A stretch of DNA of 64,000 nt from Monodelphis domestica (Eukaryota; Chordata; Mammalia; Didelphimorphia; Didelphidae): NCBI RefSeq assembly GCF_027887165.1, contig NC_077235.1:5091378-5155377 (forward strand), in the 5' to 3' direction. The position numbers and the translations under genes were made by a program. This document shows positions 10,333-21,831 of the stretch, piece after piece; positions within the stretch are counted from its first letter, which is position 1; each line of letters starts with the position of its first letter. The notes under the pieces were generated by a model that was not told where the DNA came from, did not search any database, and saw nothing but the letters and a program-made list of their open reading frames with translations.

Positions 10333-12843
10333 GTGTTTGTGGTGACCTGGTTTGTGTCGTGTAGAGAGATGGTGGGCCCCGATGTTTGGTTGCAAGTGGA
10401 TACGTGAATGAGAGAACAAATGAGAATGGAGGTCAACATGTAATGGGGGTGGGGTGGGGTAGGTACATGGCCAACTGGAAATGGCTTTGCTTCCATGCTT
10501 CATAGCCCTGGGGTGGGGGGCAGGGTTTGAGCAGGATGGTGGCAAGAACCATGTTCCGCATTACTCAGTATCTTCATCCCTGTCATGGATAAAGAGAATT
10601 CCCTCAAATAAATGAATTGGAAAGGGGGATGGAGAAACAGAAGGAGGTACAGTCAACTGGACAAGGACAAGGAAATGTGCAAGCAGGGATGCACCATCCC
10701 CAAGGCCATTTACACACAATGGCTGCAGAGATGCTACTGGTGCCAGCACAAACCATTTGATTACTTGCAAAAAACTGAAAAGAAGGGAGGTGGGAGACCC
10801 ACGTACCCCTTTTGGAGGAAGTCTTACAAGAAAGTTTTCTCCAAGAAGATGTGTGGCAGGGTTTGAGGTGGGCTTTGGTAGGTTTCCCTACCAGCAAAAG
10901 AAGAAGTTTGGGGGAAGGGGTGCCACACATTTGGACAAAGAATGTAAATGAGAAGTTCTTCAAGGCAAGTCAGGGTTTTAACAAGTAGGGATTGGTGGGA
11001 GGGGTGGAGCAGACCCTAGAGGTGGGAGAGAGCAAGCTGGGGGTAACAGAACCATGGGGTGCAGGTCTAGCTCTGCCCTGGTAACCATTAGAGGGGAACA
11101 GTAAGGAACACTGTGGGAACATATGCCCAGCAGGAAGGTCATGTTGGTAACCAAATGCCAAATTAGATGGGCTGGAGCGTGGGCAGATAAGAAAGAAATA
11201 GGTGGCCCAGAGAATAGAAGGCTGGTGGTGGAATTGATCAGCCCTAGATTCCAGTTTTGGCTCACATATATCCTGGCTCTTTTTCTATATCACCAACTTG
11301 GACTGACACCCTGGATCCCCAGAGGATGTCTGCTCTTTCAGGTTCTAGGACAAATGCTGAGATTACCTCTATTTGCTACTTGATAAAGCTCCCACCAGTA
11401 TACTTCCTATTAACAATCAACCAGTAGCTAACAATTAGTTTTTAGTAAGGGTATTTACTGAGATGGTCTAATACGAACAATTGCTACAAAACATTCTTCC
11501 TGAAAAACTTGGAATCACTCTCCAGGAGAAGAATTGGTTTAAACTTAGAATACATTGGGTAGAACAGCAGATATATAGAACATTTGTGGCAAAGAGTAAC
11601 TTGTGACTTATGGTACTGCGTGGCCTAAAAGTCCTTTATTTGTGTTGGGTTCTCTTAGATCTCCCCTTGGGGACAGTGCTTCTGCTGGATGGGCTGCTCC
11701 TTTCATGAGTCCGTAACCAGAACTTGGCCCTATCATGAGGCAGTCACACACTCCCTGAAGCTGCCTTCTCTTTTTGGAGTCTCTCCTGTATTTATCCTTG
11801 GTTCTGTGCATCTGCATCCAGGTGGATGCATTTGCTTCCACAGATCCAGTTACCCTGATGACTTGGCTGATGGGCTGGCAGAGAAGTCCTCATTTCCCTT
11901 CTCTCTGACCCCACAAAACTTCCCAAACTGTACTTTTGGAACTGTACTCCCCAAACAGAAAGGGCTAAAGCTCAGCCTCCAGAAGTGTGGCATTGGACCC
12001 AATCCAAGGGCTTCCTATCTTACAAAGATAGTACAGGTCTCAGAGGCATCTTGTTTCAGGTAAAATTGAAGCGGGGAGGAAAATGCCCATTTTGGCTTGT
12101 GCTGTGTGCCAGGGAGTGGGTATACAAAGACAAAAACTTCCCTCCAGGGGCTTACATTCCATTTGGGGGCTGGGGGTTGGAGGAATGTAGCTCTGATCCA
12201 TGTAGAAGAACCATTGAGCATCCAAAGCAGGGCAAGGTAACCTTAGCAAGAGGAGACCAGGTAAGTTCCTGCCTCTTGCAGAAGACAACACTGGAGGCGA
12301 GTTTGAAAGGAAGCCCAGGATTCTTCTGAGGTGGATGTGAGGAAGGGCAGTCCTTAGGCATGGGCCATGTCCAGTACAAAGGCACAGAGATGGAAAGTGT
12401 GGGGAACAGCAGAATAGTTCAACCTGGTTGGACTGGTAGGAGTATGGAGGGTAGGAAAGTGGACAAGGATTGGGCAAGTAGGAAGAAACCTCCAGCCTCA
12501 TGGGCCTTGCTAATGTATGTGGCTGTACAGAGCCCCAGGGCCCTTGGATGTTCTACTCTGCCTGTGATTTTTAAATGATTATTCAGTCAGTCCAGCAGTC
12601 TGAACCCACCTATCTGTGCCCAGACCTACCCATTTACCTGGGTCTCAGGAGAGATTTTGCTTACCTGGATTTCAGCAATCAATTTGGCCACATTCCAAGC
12701 ATTCTTGATTCAGTCTAGCAATCCCATGATCTGACCTAGGCCTGAGAAACCAGACCCTTTGGCTCACGGGAAAGGTGGGAAAATGTAGATGGAAACAATT
12801 TGAGTGGTGTGACTGCAAAAATGTGGGTTTCAAGACTTTGAAT
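10333..12843. other. Intergenic, mostly unassigned
   Basis: No gene was recognised. The 84-codon + frame at 10612-10866 (Cys/Lys/Trp-rich, with CYWCQHKPF) overlaps an equally long - strand frame and matches nothing I know. A MIR/L2-type fragment is visible at about 12100-12185 ('gtgtgccagggagtgggtat', 'ggggcttacattcca'). Positions 11380-11650 may be an old LTR or other repeat (reverse strand aataaaggactttta) but this is unsupported. Confidence 0.4.
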
Positions 12844-13708
12844 TGCCAAAACTATAAAGATAATTTTTAGTGTCTTGATTTAAATAAAAAATAAGTGGAC
12901 GCCATGGAAAAAATTCCCAAATATGAAATACCCAAATCAGCTGACTTTTATGGAGATTTTAATTAATACAAATGAAGGAATTAAGGGAAGGGAGAGAGAC
13001 AGAGTAAGAGGAAATAGTAGGAAAAGGCTAGGGCCTAGGCATCCGGCCTAGGCCTTTCTCTTTAAGAGAGAAAACTAAGTCAGTCTTTTATCCACTCACA
13101 AGATTTTGTTCCAAGGAAAACTCTAGTGTTCAGAGAGACCCTCCAATTCAGCTTCCAAACTCAGCTAAGTTCAGAGGCCCAGCTACTCCAACTAGTCCAA
13201 GCTCCAACTACCGAACTCCCCCTAAGTTGAGAGAGCCAGCTCCTTTTAAAGAGAAATTTCTCTTATGTCACCTCCCCCAAATTTTCACATCTACCAATCA
13301 CAGCAGACGTTTTCCACAGGACTGATAATTCTTAATTCACATCTTCTTTTGTTATCACCTTCTCTGAGTAGACTAAAACTTCACACTTCTTGCTAAGCTT
13401 GCCCTTTGTAAGTTGCTTGACCTTTTAGTGATTAATTTGACCTTCATAGGTACTTAGCACCCTTGTTTATTAGATCTAAAAATAGACCTAGCTTAAGGTT
13501 CTAGCTTTACTATAAGTATGAGTTAGGGACTTCTCATTGTTCAGTAAGGAGTTTTACAACTTTATCTTCCCCTAAAGTATGCCTAAGTATGGGTGGAGTA
13601 ATGTTAAAGTTCCCAATACATTCCTGATCAAGTACCTCCATTGTTTAAATGGGGAATAGCCTTAACCAAATGTTCTAAGGTAGAGTCTGAGAAGTTTTAA
13701 GATTCACA
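12844..13708 (-). mobile_element. Possible solo LTR of an endogenous retrovirus
   Basis: On the reverse strand the segment starts TGTGAATC and ends TTTTGGCA, the TG...CA ends of an LTR. About 60% in, a promoter-like 'ctctttaaaagg' occurs. Downstream there is a T/C-rich part and attaaaatctccataaaa, which could serve as a polyadenylation signal. No internal viral frames or primer-binding site adjoin it, so it would be a solo LTR. No clear target duplication was found, so the ends are tentative. It could be another class of interspersed repeat. Confidence 0.4.
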
Positions 13709-14034
13709 ATGGCCAGGTATCCCTGTGGGTAGCCCCTGCCTCCAAGAGTGCTCTTTTCCTGCTTCCCTAAAGATGGCCACATTGGAAAAAGACTCCACTT
13801 CCTTTTGTCCACCTGCATATAAAATCCCCAAGGGATTCAGAGGGACCCTCCAGGCCCAATTGGTTTTGCGGAATCCAGTAACCTGAAAAGGAGACGGTGC
13901 ATAAGGCAAATATAACTCTGGGCCTTCAATTCTCTGACTGACTTGTTCACCCTGTCAAAAGGAGGAAAGGCTAATTTTCATGACTTATTCCTAAAGAACC
14001 CATCCTCTCTGTTCCTCATGCTCATTTCATGGGC

Positions 14035-14255
14035 AGTTAGGCAGCACAGTGGATAGTCAGGAAGACTTCAGTTCAAATTCAGCCTCAAACACAAGCTGTA
14101 TGTAATGACAAGCCATTCTGCCTCAGTTTCCTCATCTGTCAAATCAGCAGGAGAAAGAAATGGCAAACCACTCTAGTATCTGCCAAGAAAACCCCAAATG
14201 GGGTCCTGAAGAGTCAGACATGACTGAACAACAACTAAACAACACTTGGTTTTCT
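14035..14255 (+). repeat. tRNA-derived marsupial SINE
   Basis: The head 'gggcagttaggcagcacagtgg' and 'ttcaaattcagcc' (B-box-like) are followed by 'cctcagtttcctcatctgtc', 'ggcaaaccactctagtatct', 'aagagtcagacatgactgaa' and 'caacaacta'. The same family occurs reversed at 18,535-18,802 and 55,000-55,250. Confidence 0.75.
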
Positions 14256-14459
14256 CCCTAAGGATTAACACACTGTTCTTTGGATAATGTGTAACTGTTT
14301 TCCAAGGAGTATCTGGCAAACTTGCCAGCTTATCTTCCATCTTCCCTTTAAGTTAAATTGGACTATTTTGCCCCTTTCTAGGCCTATGGCACCTCCTGTT
14401 TTCTCCACCATTCCTTCAAGATTATACTTGTCACGGGGCCTGTACCTTTTCCTGCAAAG

Positions 14460-14632
14460 ACTTCTTTAAAAAAATGCTTACTTTCTGACCTAGTAACAAC
14501 TCTAAGACAGTGTGCTAAGCAAATGGGGTTAAATAACTTGCCCAGGGTCGCAAAGCTGGGAGTTGCCTGAGGTCATATTTGAACCCGGGTCTTCCCGAAT
14601 CCAGGTCTGGTGCCATGTAGCTGCCTGAAAGT
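14460..14632 (-). repeat. Degraded Mar1-type or related SINE
   Basis: Reversed SINE blocks are visible: 'aaaatgcttac', 'taacaactctaagacagtg', 'cttgcccagggtcgca', 'atatttgaacccgggtc' and 'catgtagctgcc'. It is much more diverged than the copies at 1266 or 20,787. Confidence 0.65.
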
Positions 14633-14949
14633 TTATCTTTAAAAAATCCTTATTTCCTTGAGTATTTATTGTAAATCTCAGTTCATAGCTGGTTTCATCT
14701 TCCTAATATTCTGGTAGGACTATGCTCCTCCTTGGCCTTCAGCCTCATTTTGCCTTTTTAGAGTCTGGCGATGTCCTGGATGGGAGGTCCTTTGGCTGAT
14801 GTTTTTGCTTTTTCTTTTCCTTATTTTGGTTTCTTGTGGCCAAAAATTTTCTTGTTAACTTTCTTTTAGCATCACGTTCATTTCTAAATGCACTCCACCT
14901 TCTCCACCTGGTGAGGATTTCTTTGTAGCATAGATCTTTTCAAAGAAAC

Positions 14950-15110
14950 AGAGCAGGAGCAGCTAGATGGTAGAGTGGATTGAGTGCCAGGCCTGGAGAT
15001 GGGAGGTCTTGGGTTCAAATGTGGCCTCAGATACCTCCTAGCTCCAGGACCCTGGCCACCTCACTAGCCCTTGCTGCTCTTCTCTCTTGGATTGATAACT
15101 GTAATAGGTA
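14950..15110 (+). repeat. Mar1-type SINE, diverged
   Basis: It starts 'gagcagctagatggtagagtgg', then 'ccaggcctggagatgggagg' and 'gggttcaaatgtggcctcag', and decays after 'ctcttctctcttgga'. The A-rich tail is not recognisable. Confidence 0.75.
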
Positions 15111-16240
15111 TATTTTGAGGATGGGATTAAATGAACTTCTTTGGGCCAGTAGCAAAGGTTTTAACACTGTGGGTGAAAGGGCAGGCTTGCCCGGTTCAGA
15201 GCCTGGTCTAGGGCCCTGCACACAAACCACTCAGTCACAGATTAGACAGAAGTCACTGTAATTTATTCTTTAAGAGAGGTTTGGAGGGAAAAGGGAATTA
15301 CTATCACTATTTTTCTAGCTAAAAACCCCAGAAACTACACCTTCATGAGAAGGGCCTTCATAGAGTTGTTGGCCTACTCTTATCACCCTCTCCTCTCTCA
15401 CCTCCAAATCCCGAACCCTAGAACTAGCTATCCTAATTGTTATTAGAGGTATTGGTCTGTGGCAGATTAGACAGGGACCTGAGGGGAAAGATCCCAAGCC
15501 CAGATGGACTCAGACCTCCCACACTGGATGCTGTTTCAGGCTAGCTTCAGCTTCAAAAATCTTCTTCCAAGGGAAACGGGCACCAACATCAAGGAGAGGT
15601 ACAGGAACCCCACCAAGTATTTGGCAACAAATCCTTCTAGGTGCTTGCAGTCAGCACCCCCCCCCCAGAGACTCCCAGCTCCTGAGTTCTCCACTCAACC
15701 CTTCATTTTCAGCATTCCAGAATCTTAATTCATGTAGCTGTCCTCTGCAGACCATCATCTCTTACTATAACCCTCTCTTTCTATAAGGGTTTAAAAGAAA
15801 CAGAGCCCAAACCACCCAAAAGCAACAGCTGAGCAGACTGAAGTGATACCTGAAACAGGTCCAGCCTTGCCGGCCCACTCTGTTCATTTTCTCATCTCTC
15901 CTCTGGGACCGGCGTGGCCATTCTGGCCATCATGCAACTTGGGTGTCTTGGGTTCTTCTCCTTCATGTTGTTCTTACCATCTGTGTTGCTCTCCTGGGTC
16001 TGCTTGCCTCACCCTATAGCAGATCGTGTCCACCCTCCATTATTTCTCTGAAATCTTCATTGGCATCAGTTCTTCTAGGGCTGGAACATTCCAATACTTT
16101 GATGTGCCACACTTCTGGGAGCCATTCTCCAGTTGAGGAGCAAGGACTTTAGCTCTTTGCCCCTACAAAAAGCACTGTTCAAAGTATTGTAGCGTGCCAG
16201 GGACCTGTCTTTGGGACTTCCATTGACCTTGGGAATAAGG
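15111..16240. other. Intergenic, no recognisable gene
   Basis: No splice-bounded or motif-bearing frame was found. A short C run lies at about 15657-15666. Composition is ordinary. Confidence 0.5.
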
Positions 16241-16244
16241 GAAG

Positions 16245-16655
16245 GGAATAAGCATTTAGAGGATACCTACTAGGTGCTAAGCACTTTTTACAAATATTCT
16301 CATTTGCTCCTTAAAATGACCCATCAAAGCAGGCGTTCTTATTATCCCCATTTTATAGATGAGAAAACTGAACCGAATGGAGGTTGAGTAATATTAATAG
16401 CTAACATTTATATACTACTGTGTACCTTGCTCTGTGCTAAGTACTTTAGATTATCATTTTTATCTCAGTCAATCTTTAGAATCTTGGGAGGTAGGTGCTA
16501 TTGTTAACTCCATTCTATAGATGAGGAAACTGAGGCAAACAGATGTAGTGACTTGCAGACAGGGTCACACAGCCAGCAGGTGTCTGAGGTTGGGTTTAAT
16601 TAAATTCAAGTCTTCATTCTAGGCCCAATGGTCTATGCCCTGTACCACCAGCTGC
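16245..16655 (-). repeat. Two tandem MIR-like SINEs
   Basis: The reversed MIR block order occurs twice. The first copy (16245-16385) has 'ctaggtgctaagcac', 'ttattatccccattttatag' and 'gagaaaactgaa'. The second (16390-16655) has 'tatactactgtgtac', 'tagatgaggaaactgaggca' and 'gggtcacacagccagcaggt'. Confidence 0.7.
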
Positions 16656-16689
16656 TACTGAAGCATATTTCTAGAAACGAGACCTATGA

Positions 16690-17030
16690 TTTAAAAGGGT
16701 GTAAGACCTTCTAGTCACCATTTTCTTTTTTTTTCCAAATTCCAAATTATTTTCCAAAAATGGTCAGTGCGATCCACATTTCTTTTTAACAATGGGTGTA
16801 CTAGTGTGCCTTTCTTCCCATGGCTCCTCCAACGTTATTTTGGTCCTTTTTGATTTTGGCCAACTTGCAAGGTGAAACCTCCAGAGTTTTGACTTGCATT
16901 TCTCTTATTAGTGAATTGGAGTAGTTTTTCAGCAGGTTGTTCATAATTTGCCATCCCTTTGAGAACTGTTTTGAGGATCCTTATCTTTGGGGGGATGACT
17001 CTTGAACTTATTTATTTTGTGGGGGCTGGA
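16690..17030 (-). repeat. Old L1 ORF2 C-terminal fragment
   Basis: The reverse strand carries the L1 C-terminal landmark complementary to 'gcaaggtgaaacctccagagttttgacttgcatttctc' (split here at about 16869-16905), also found at 3965-4020 and 30330-30375. It is heavily diverged. Confidence 0.65.
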
Positions 17031-17131
17031 AGATAAAATGGCGGAGGAAACAATGCATGCCAACTAACAAATTGAATGAGACATGGCCCCTCCCTCAGCT
17101 CAGAGCTGGATCCAGAATGTTGGAAAAACAA

Positions 17132-17333
17132 TGTGGCAGCAGCTAGGTGGCTCAGTGGATAGAGGACAAGGCCTGGAGAGGGGAGGTCCTGGATTTAAGT
17201 GTGGCCTCAGATACTTCCTAGCTGGGTGGCCCTGGGCAAATCACTTGACCCCCATTGCTGAGCCCTTATGTCCCTTCTGTCTTGGAACCAATACTCAGTA
17301 CTGATTATAAGATGGAAGGGAAGGATTAAAAGG
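17132..17333 (+). repeat. Mar1-type SINE
   Basis: A nearly complete + copy: 'agcagctaggtggctcagtg', 'gcctggagaggggaggtcct', 'cctgggcaaatcacttgacc', 'cttctgtcttggaaccaata' and an A-rich end 'ggattaaaaggaaag'. Confidence 0.9.
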
Positions 17334-18534
17334 AAAGAACATGGAAACAATAATTGATTGATCAGTGTGAGGCCGGTTTTCAGATCAGACATCTGAGTTG
17401 CTTGTGAGAAAACTCCTTCCATCAGTCTTAGGATCCGACAGGGGTTCTGGTCAACATGAGCCGGATCCTTGGTTAAGGGTCCCCTAAGCTGCAGGGAGAG
17501 GTGGTCCAGCTTCTCGGCCACCCAGGTACAGAGCCTAACAAGGCAATGAGGTTTGCTCCCAATTCCCACCATTGAATAAAGTTTTCTCACGGGACAGGAG
17601 TTGGCCTAGACCCATCATTGAATAGAAAGGGAACTGAGCCAGGTCCAGAATTGAGTCACAAGATGGAGTCAGTGTGGGGCACTCAGTTCCCATAATTCAC
17701 CACTTGGTGTCCTGATCTCCTCAATTCCCTCTTGATTCATGGGGGAGTGAGCAGCTCTCTCCTGCCATGGATCACTTATTTATAAGCCAAGTCTATCAGG
17801 TTTTTGATATACTTATAATCAGAATTTCTTGTCAGGATACAACTCAAACTACTTAGAGGACTTACAATGTACTAATTTTGAGAAGGGAGATTTTCTTGTC
17901 ATCAGGGGAACCAAGAAAACTTACAAGCACTGCGAAACAAAAGTCTAAAGTACCACCATACTAACTAAGGTCAAGACCCCCTGCATACTTGTCTGTGTTA
18001 ATGAGCACATTTTGTCTGAGAATTTGTTTTTCTATATGCCACTTGTTACATTGTGTTTTTCCTCAACCCTGTACCTGATATAAGAATCTTAAAAAAATTC
18101 GTGGGGGTCAAACCTGTAAAATGGACTCTTCTTTCTTAAAGTTATTTCACTTACTTTCTGGTTATCAACATGATTTTATATGTAAAACCCTTAATCCATC
18201 ATCCCTGTAGTCTAATTTGACTACAAATCCAGATGACAGTTGTATGGTTTTTTTCCTACTCATAGCCTATTATAGTGACTTGGAGATGGCCCGGTCTCAG
18301 CTCCCGAGACATCTTGGCCATTAGATCTTTCCCAGATCGGCTGTAAAGATTTTTCCCTCCAATCAACCATTTTTTCACTTCTGCTGGTGGCACTGGGCTT
18401 TTATGATGGCTTCTAAACCTTGTTTCTTTAACACTTCTCTTCTGCCTAATTGTGATTGTAAAAGAGATTCCCTCCATTTTCCTCTCACTTGTTACTCTTA
18501 AGTATCCACTTAGAATTTATCAGGCTCAGTTACA
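17334..18534. other. Intergenic, unassigned; weak LTR-like signals
   Basis: There is an AATAAA at about 17575 and a TATAA-like 'atttataagcc' at about 17780, but they are in the wrong order for a + strand LTR. No gene frames were recognised. Confidence 0.35.
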
Positions 18535-18803
18535 TAAGTGGTTTGTTGTTGCTGTTCAGTCATTTCAGCCGTGTTTGACTCCTCTCTGAGACTCCATGTG
18601 GGACTTTCTTGACAGATAGAGTGACTTACCATTTCCCCATTTCCTTCTCCAGCTCATTTTACAGATGAGGAAATTGAGGCAAACAGGGTGAAATGACCTG
18701 CCTGAAGTCACACATCTAGGAAGTGTCTGAGGCTGGATTTGAATTTCATTCTTTCTGACTCCAGGCCAGGCACTCTATCCACTGAGCCATCTAGCTGCTT
18801 CTT
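18535..18803 (-). repeat. tRNA-derived SINE interrupted at its end by a Mar1 SINE
   Basis: Reversed copy of the family at 14,035: 'gttgttgctgttcagtcatt', 'tttcttgacag', 'ccatttccttctccagctca', 'gatttgaatttcattc', 'ccactgagccatctagctgc'. A Mar1 copy has inserted near its 3' boundary on this strand. Confidence 0.8.
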
Positions 18804-19017
18804 TTTTTTTAAACCCTTACCTTCCGTCTTGGAGTTAATACTATGTATCGGCTCCAAGGTAGAAGACTGGTAAGGGCTAGGCCATGGGGGTCAAGTGACT
18901 TGCCCAGGGTCACACAGTTGGGAAGTATCTGAGGCCAGATTTGAACCTAGAACCTTCCATCTCTACTCCTGGCTCTCAATCCACTGAGCTACCCAGCTGC
19001 CCCCCTAGCTGCTTCTT
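18791..19017 (-). repeat. Mar1-type SINE nested in the preceding SINE
   Basis: The body (about 18804-19004) is a good reversed copy. It is flanked by ctagctgcttctt at 18791-18803 and 19005-19017, which shows it inserted into the terminal sequence of the older tRNA-type SINE. Confidence 0.88.
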
Positions 19018-19202
19018 ATAAGTGGTTAGTTGAACTCTATTCTCTTGGGCATGACTTTAAGTTTTCCTGGTGGTTCTCTTCATATAGGAATTCATCCAAA
19101 TAGGTTTATCAAACACTGGGTCATTGGGTTTGATTGTTTCTGATTCTTATTTACCTAGTCTGGTCTACTAATCTACTTTACTATTAGTTCAAAGTAATTT
19201 TT

Positions 19203-19405
19203 CTTTTTTAAAACCCTTTACCTTCTCTCTTAGAATGGACACTAAGTATTGGTCTCAAAGGCGGAAGAGCAGTAAAGACCTGGCAATGGGGGTTAAGTGA
19301 CTTGCCCAGGTCACCCAACTAGGAAGGGTCTGAGGCCAGATTTGAACTCAGGACCTCCTGTCTCTAGGCCTGATTCTCTATCCACAGACCACCTAGCTGC
19401 CCCCT
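19203..19405 (-). repeat. Mar1-type SINE
   Basis: Reversed copy from 'ttttaaaaccctttaccttc' to 'accacctagctgccccc', with one small deletion in 'cttgcccaggtcaccca'. The target duplication is not clear. Confidence 0.85.
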
Positions 19406-19409
19406 ATCT

Positions 19410-20560
19410 CTGTAGTTTTATAATAGACTATCATGTTATCTGAAAATATGGATAATTTTACTGTTTCTTGATGTTTTTCATTTTTATTGCTATCTTTTCT
19501 TTTTACATCACTTTAATTTCCCCTATATATATATGTGTGTGTGTATATATATATATTTCCCCTCTCCTATTCAACCTCCTGGAGAACTCTCTCTTATAAC
19601 CAAGAATCAAAAAGGCAGCTAGAAACAATTCAGTAAAGTTCATTCAAGTCTGCTAGTATTGTCTCAACAGTAGCGCCCACTCCTACAGGGAAGAGACAGA
19701 AGTGGATTTTCTCATCCTGTCTCAGACTTCTGGGTGTCTTTTTTTGCGATGGATGGAAGACCTTATTGTTGTTTCTCTTTAGATTTCTCCATCAACGTTC
19801 TGTCTGATACCTTTCTGTCTTTATTTGTCAGAGAACATGGGAGAGCACGGCTCCTCTCTGTCCTCTCATGCCACCATCTTACCTGGGCGTCTGATGGTTT
19901 TTACTGCTCTGATTTCGAATATTTTGACCAATAGAGTACCAACCCTTTTTGATGATTTTTGCTAATTCATATCATCAGAATATAAACTCTTGAGGGAAAT
20001 CGAGATCCTCAAGTGTCATTCCCTTTCATCCCCTCCTTTCCCTTATTATTTCCTCAGAGATTCTAGACCTTTTGTTCCTCCAGATGTATTTTGGCATTAA
20101 CTTAATCAGCTTTTTAAAGCATCTTCTTGGAAGCTTGATTAGTTTAGCACTAAATCTGTGAATTAATTCAGAGAGTGTCATCAGATTTATTCTTCTAATT
20201 ACTTATGGCTTCTTTTATTTCTGTGAAGCCTGTTTTGTAATCACATCTATAGATCTTCAGTCTGTCTGGGCAAATTGACTCCCAGGTACGTCAGGCATGT
20301 TAGTAATTGTGAATAGAATGTCCTTTTTTATCCTCTAGCCACCCCCTTGGATTTTTCTATTCCTCCATTGAAATGGCATTGACTTTTCTGGGTTTATTTT
20401 GTATCTTGCTGTTTACAAAAGCTACTAATTGTCTGAATTATAGGGTTGGGATTTTTTTGTTAATTCTCTTGGGATCTCTATGTAAACCGCTGTTGTCAGC
20501 AAATAAGGATGGCTTCATCCCATGCTCTTTGCTTGTGTTGATACCTGGAATTTCACCTTT
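19410..20560 (-). repeat. Old L1 ORF2 remnants
   Basis: The segment 20,030-20,560 shows reverse-strand L1 landmarks: 'ttttgttcctccagatg', 'ttcttggaagcttgattagt' and 'ttgtatcttgctgtttacaa', which correspond to better copies at 31,450-31,810. The part 19,410-19,930 is less certain and holds an AT/GT microsatellite at 19,524-19,556. Confidence 0.5.
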
Positions 20561-20786
20561 GTCTCTTTGCTATCATTCTTGACATTTGAGGAACCATTCC
20601 TGACCTGGTGAGTCAATGTGGTGTAGTGGAGAGAGGGCTGGATGTCGAATAAAAAGATGGTAATCGTGCCTCCTACATGTAACCACACAACTGACCTTTG
20701 GGCCCTTTGAGCATCCCGACAACCCCAGAGGAAGGCACCAGAAAGTTTGTGTTATCCTCATTTTATCTTAGTCTGTGAGTCAGTGG

Positions 20787-21021
20787 CCTTAGTTAGAGCA
20801 TTTATTTTTTAAAACTCTTACCTTCTGCCTTAAAATCAATACTACGTATTGGTTCCAAGGCAGAAGAGTGGTCAGGGCTAGGCAATGGGGGTGAAGTGAC
20901 TTGCCCAGGGTCACACAGCTGGGAAGTGTCTGAGCTCAGATTTGAACCCAGGACCTCCCATCTCTAGGCTTGGCTTTCAATCCACTGAGCCACCTAGATG
21001 CCCCCTTAGTTAGAGCATTTA
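20787..21021 (-). repeat. Mar1-type SINE with perfect 18-bp target duplication
   Basis: The flanks ccttagttagagcattta at 20787-20804 and 21004-21021 are identical. The body reads from the T-rich tail through 'cttctgccttaaaatcaata' to 'ccacctagatgccccc'. Confidence 0.92.
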
Positions 21022-21428
21022 GAAATCCTTCTTAATAGGAGGGATTATTATCTTCTTAGGAAACCCTTTGTTTTTAAAGCCTTTGCTAATAAATGTTTCA
21101 TAAAACTGTTTAGTCTTCTGGCAGGAAATAATGAAAACCCAGGGGTAGGGAAGCTCCCCTGAATGACCATTTCCTCTTATGGAGAGGACTAATTAAAGCA
21201 TGGTCAGTGAGTGAGACTCCACACAGAACATTTCATGGCCTCTGCTCATGGTTGTATCAGACATTTTCAGGCTTGGTATCTTCTGGAATCCCTTTAAGGG
21301 AGTTGCTGACCTATGGAAAGAACCTGAGGGAGGATCTGGGCTGTGCAGTTAGGCCTTTGAGTCACCAGGGATGCAGGGAAGAGGCAGATGCAAATGTTGC
21401 CCAGATAGTCTTTATTATTTAACTTTTC

Positions 21429-21644
21429 TTCCTTCCTTCCTTCCTTCCTTCCTTCCTTCCTTCCTTCCTTCCTTCCTTCCTTCCTTCCTTCCTTCCTTCC
21501 TTCCTTCCTTCCTTCCTTCCTTCCTTCCTTCCTTCCTTCCTTCCTTCCTTCCTTCCTTCCTTCCTTCCTTCCTTCCTTCCTTCCTTCCTTCCTTCCTTCC
21601 TTCCTTCCTTCCTTCCTTCCTTCCTTCCTTCCTTCCTTCCTTCC
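21429..21644 (+). repeat. Perfect (TTCC)54 microsatellite
   Basis: 216 bases of uninterrupted TTCC, 54 units, with no substitution. It directly abuts the 3' terminus of the old - strand L1 ('ccatggttacatgattcatg'), so on that strand it is (GGAA)54 where the element's A-tail should be. The Lys-Glu-Gly-Arg and Pro-Ser-Phe-Leu frames across it are artefacts. Confidence 0.98.
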
Positions 21645-21831
21645 ATGGTTACATGATTCATGATTTTCCCCAACCACCCCTCTTCCCTCCCCACCCTGAA
21701 TCTGACAAGCAATTCGACTGATTCATACAGGTATCATTGTTCAAAACCTATTTCCTTGTTATTCGTATTTGTAGTAGAGTGATCTTTTAACATCAAAACC
21801 CCAATCATATCCCCATAAAAGTAATGATTGA
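21645..21831 (-). mobile_element. Old L1, 3' UTR part, split from its body by a younger L1
   Basis: Reverse-strand L1 3' UTR homologous to 51,180-51,373 (opposite orientation) and 55,575-55,765: 'ggttacatgattcatgattt', 'tcattgttcaaaacctattt', 'agagtgatcttttaacatca'. It breaks at the target duplication agtaatgattga (to 21831). The rest of the same element resumes at 29,711. Confidence 0.88.

Noticed and set aside
10221..10545. Pro/His-rich - strand frames
   Set aside because: Produced by GGT/GGC repeats on the opposite strand.
12040..12501. 153-codon - strand frame
   Set aside because: Overlaps a MIR/L2-like fragment and other frames; Pro/Leu/Cys-rich chance translation.
21294..21721. Lys-Glu-Gly-Arg and Pro-Ser-Phe-Leu repeat proteins
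   Set aside because: They are translations of the (TTCC)54 microsatellite in different frames and strands.
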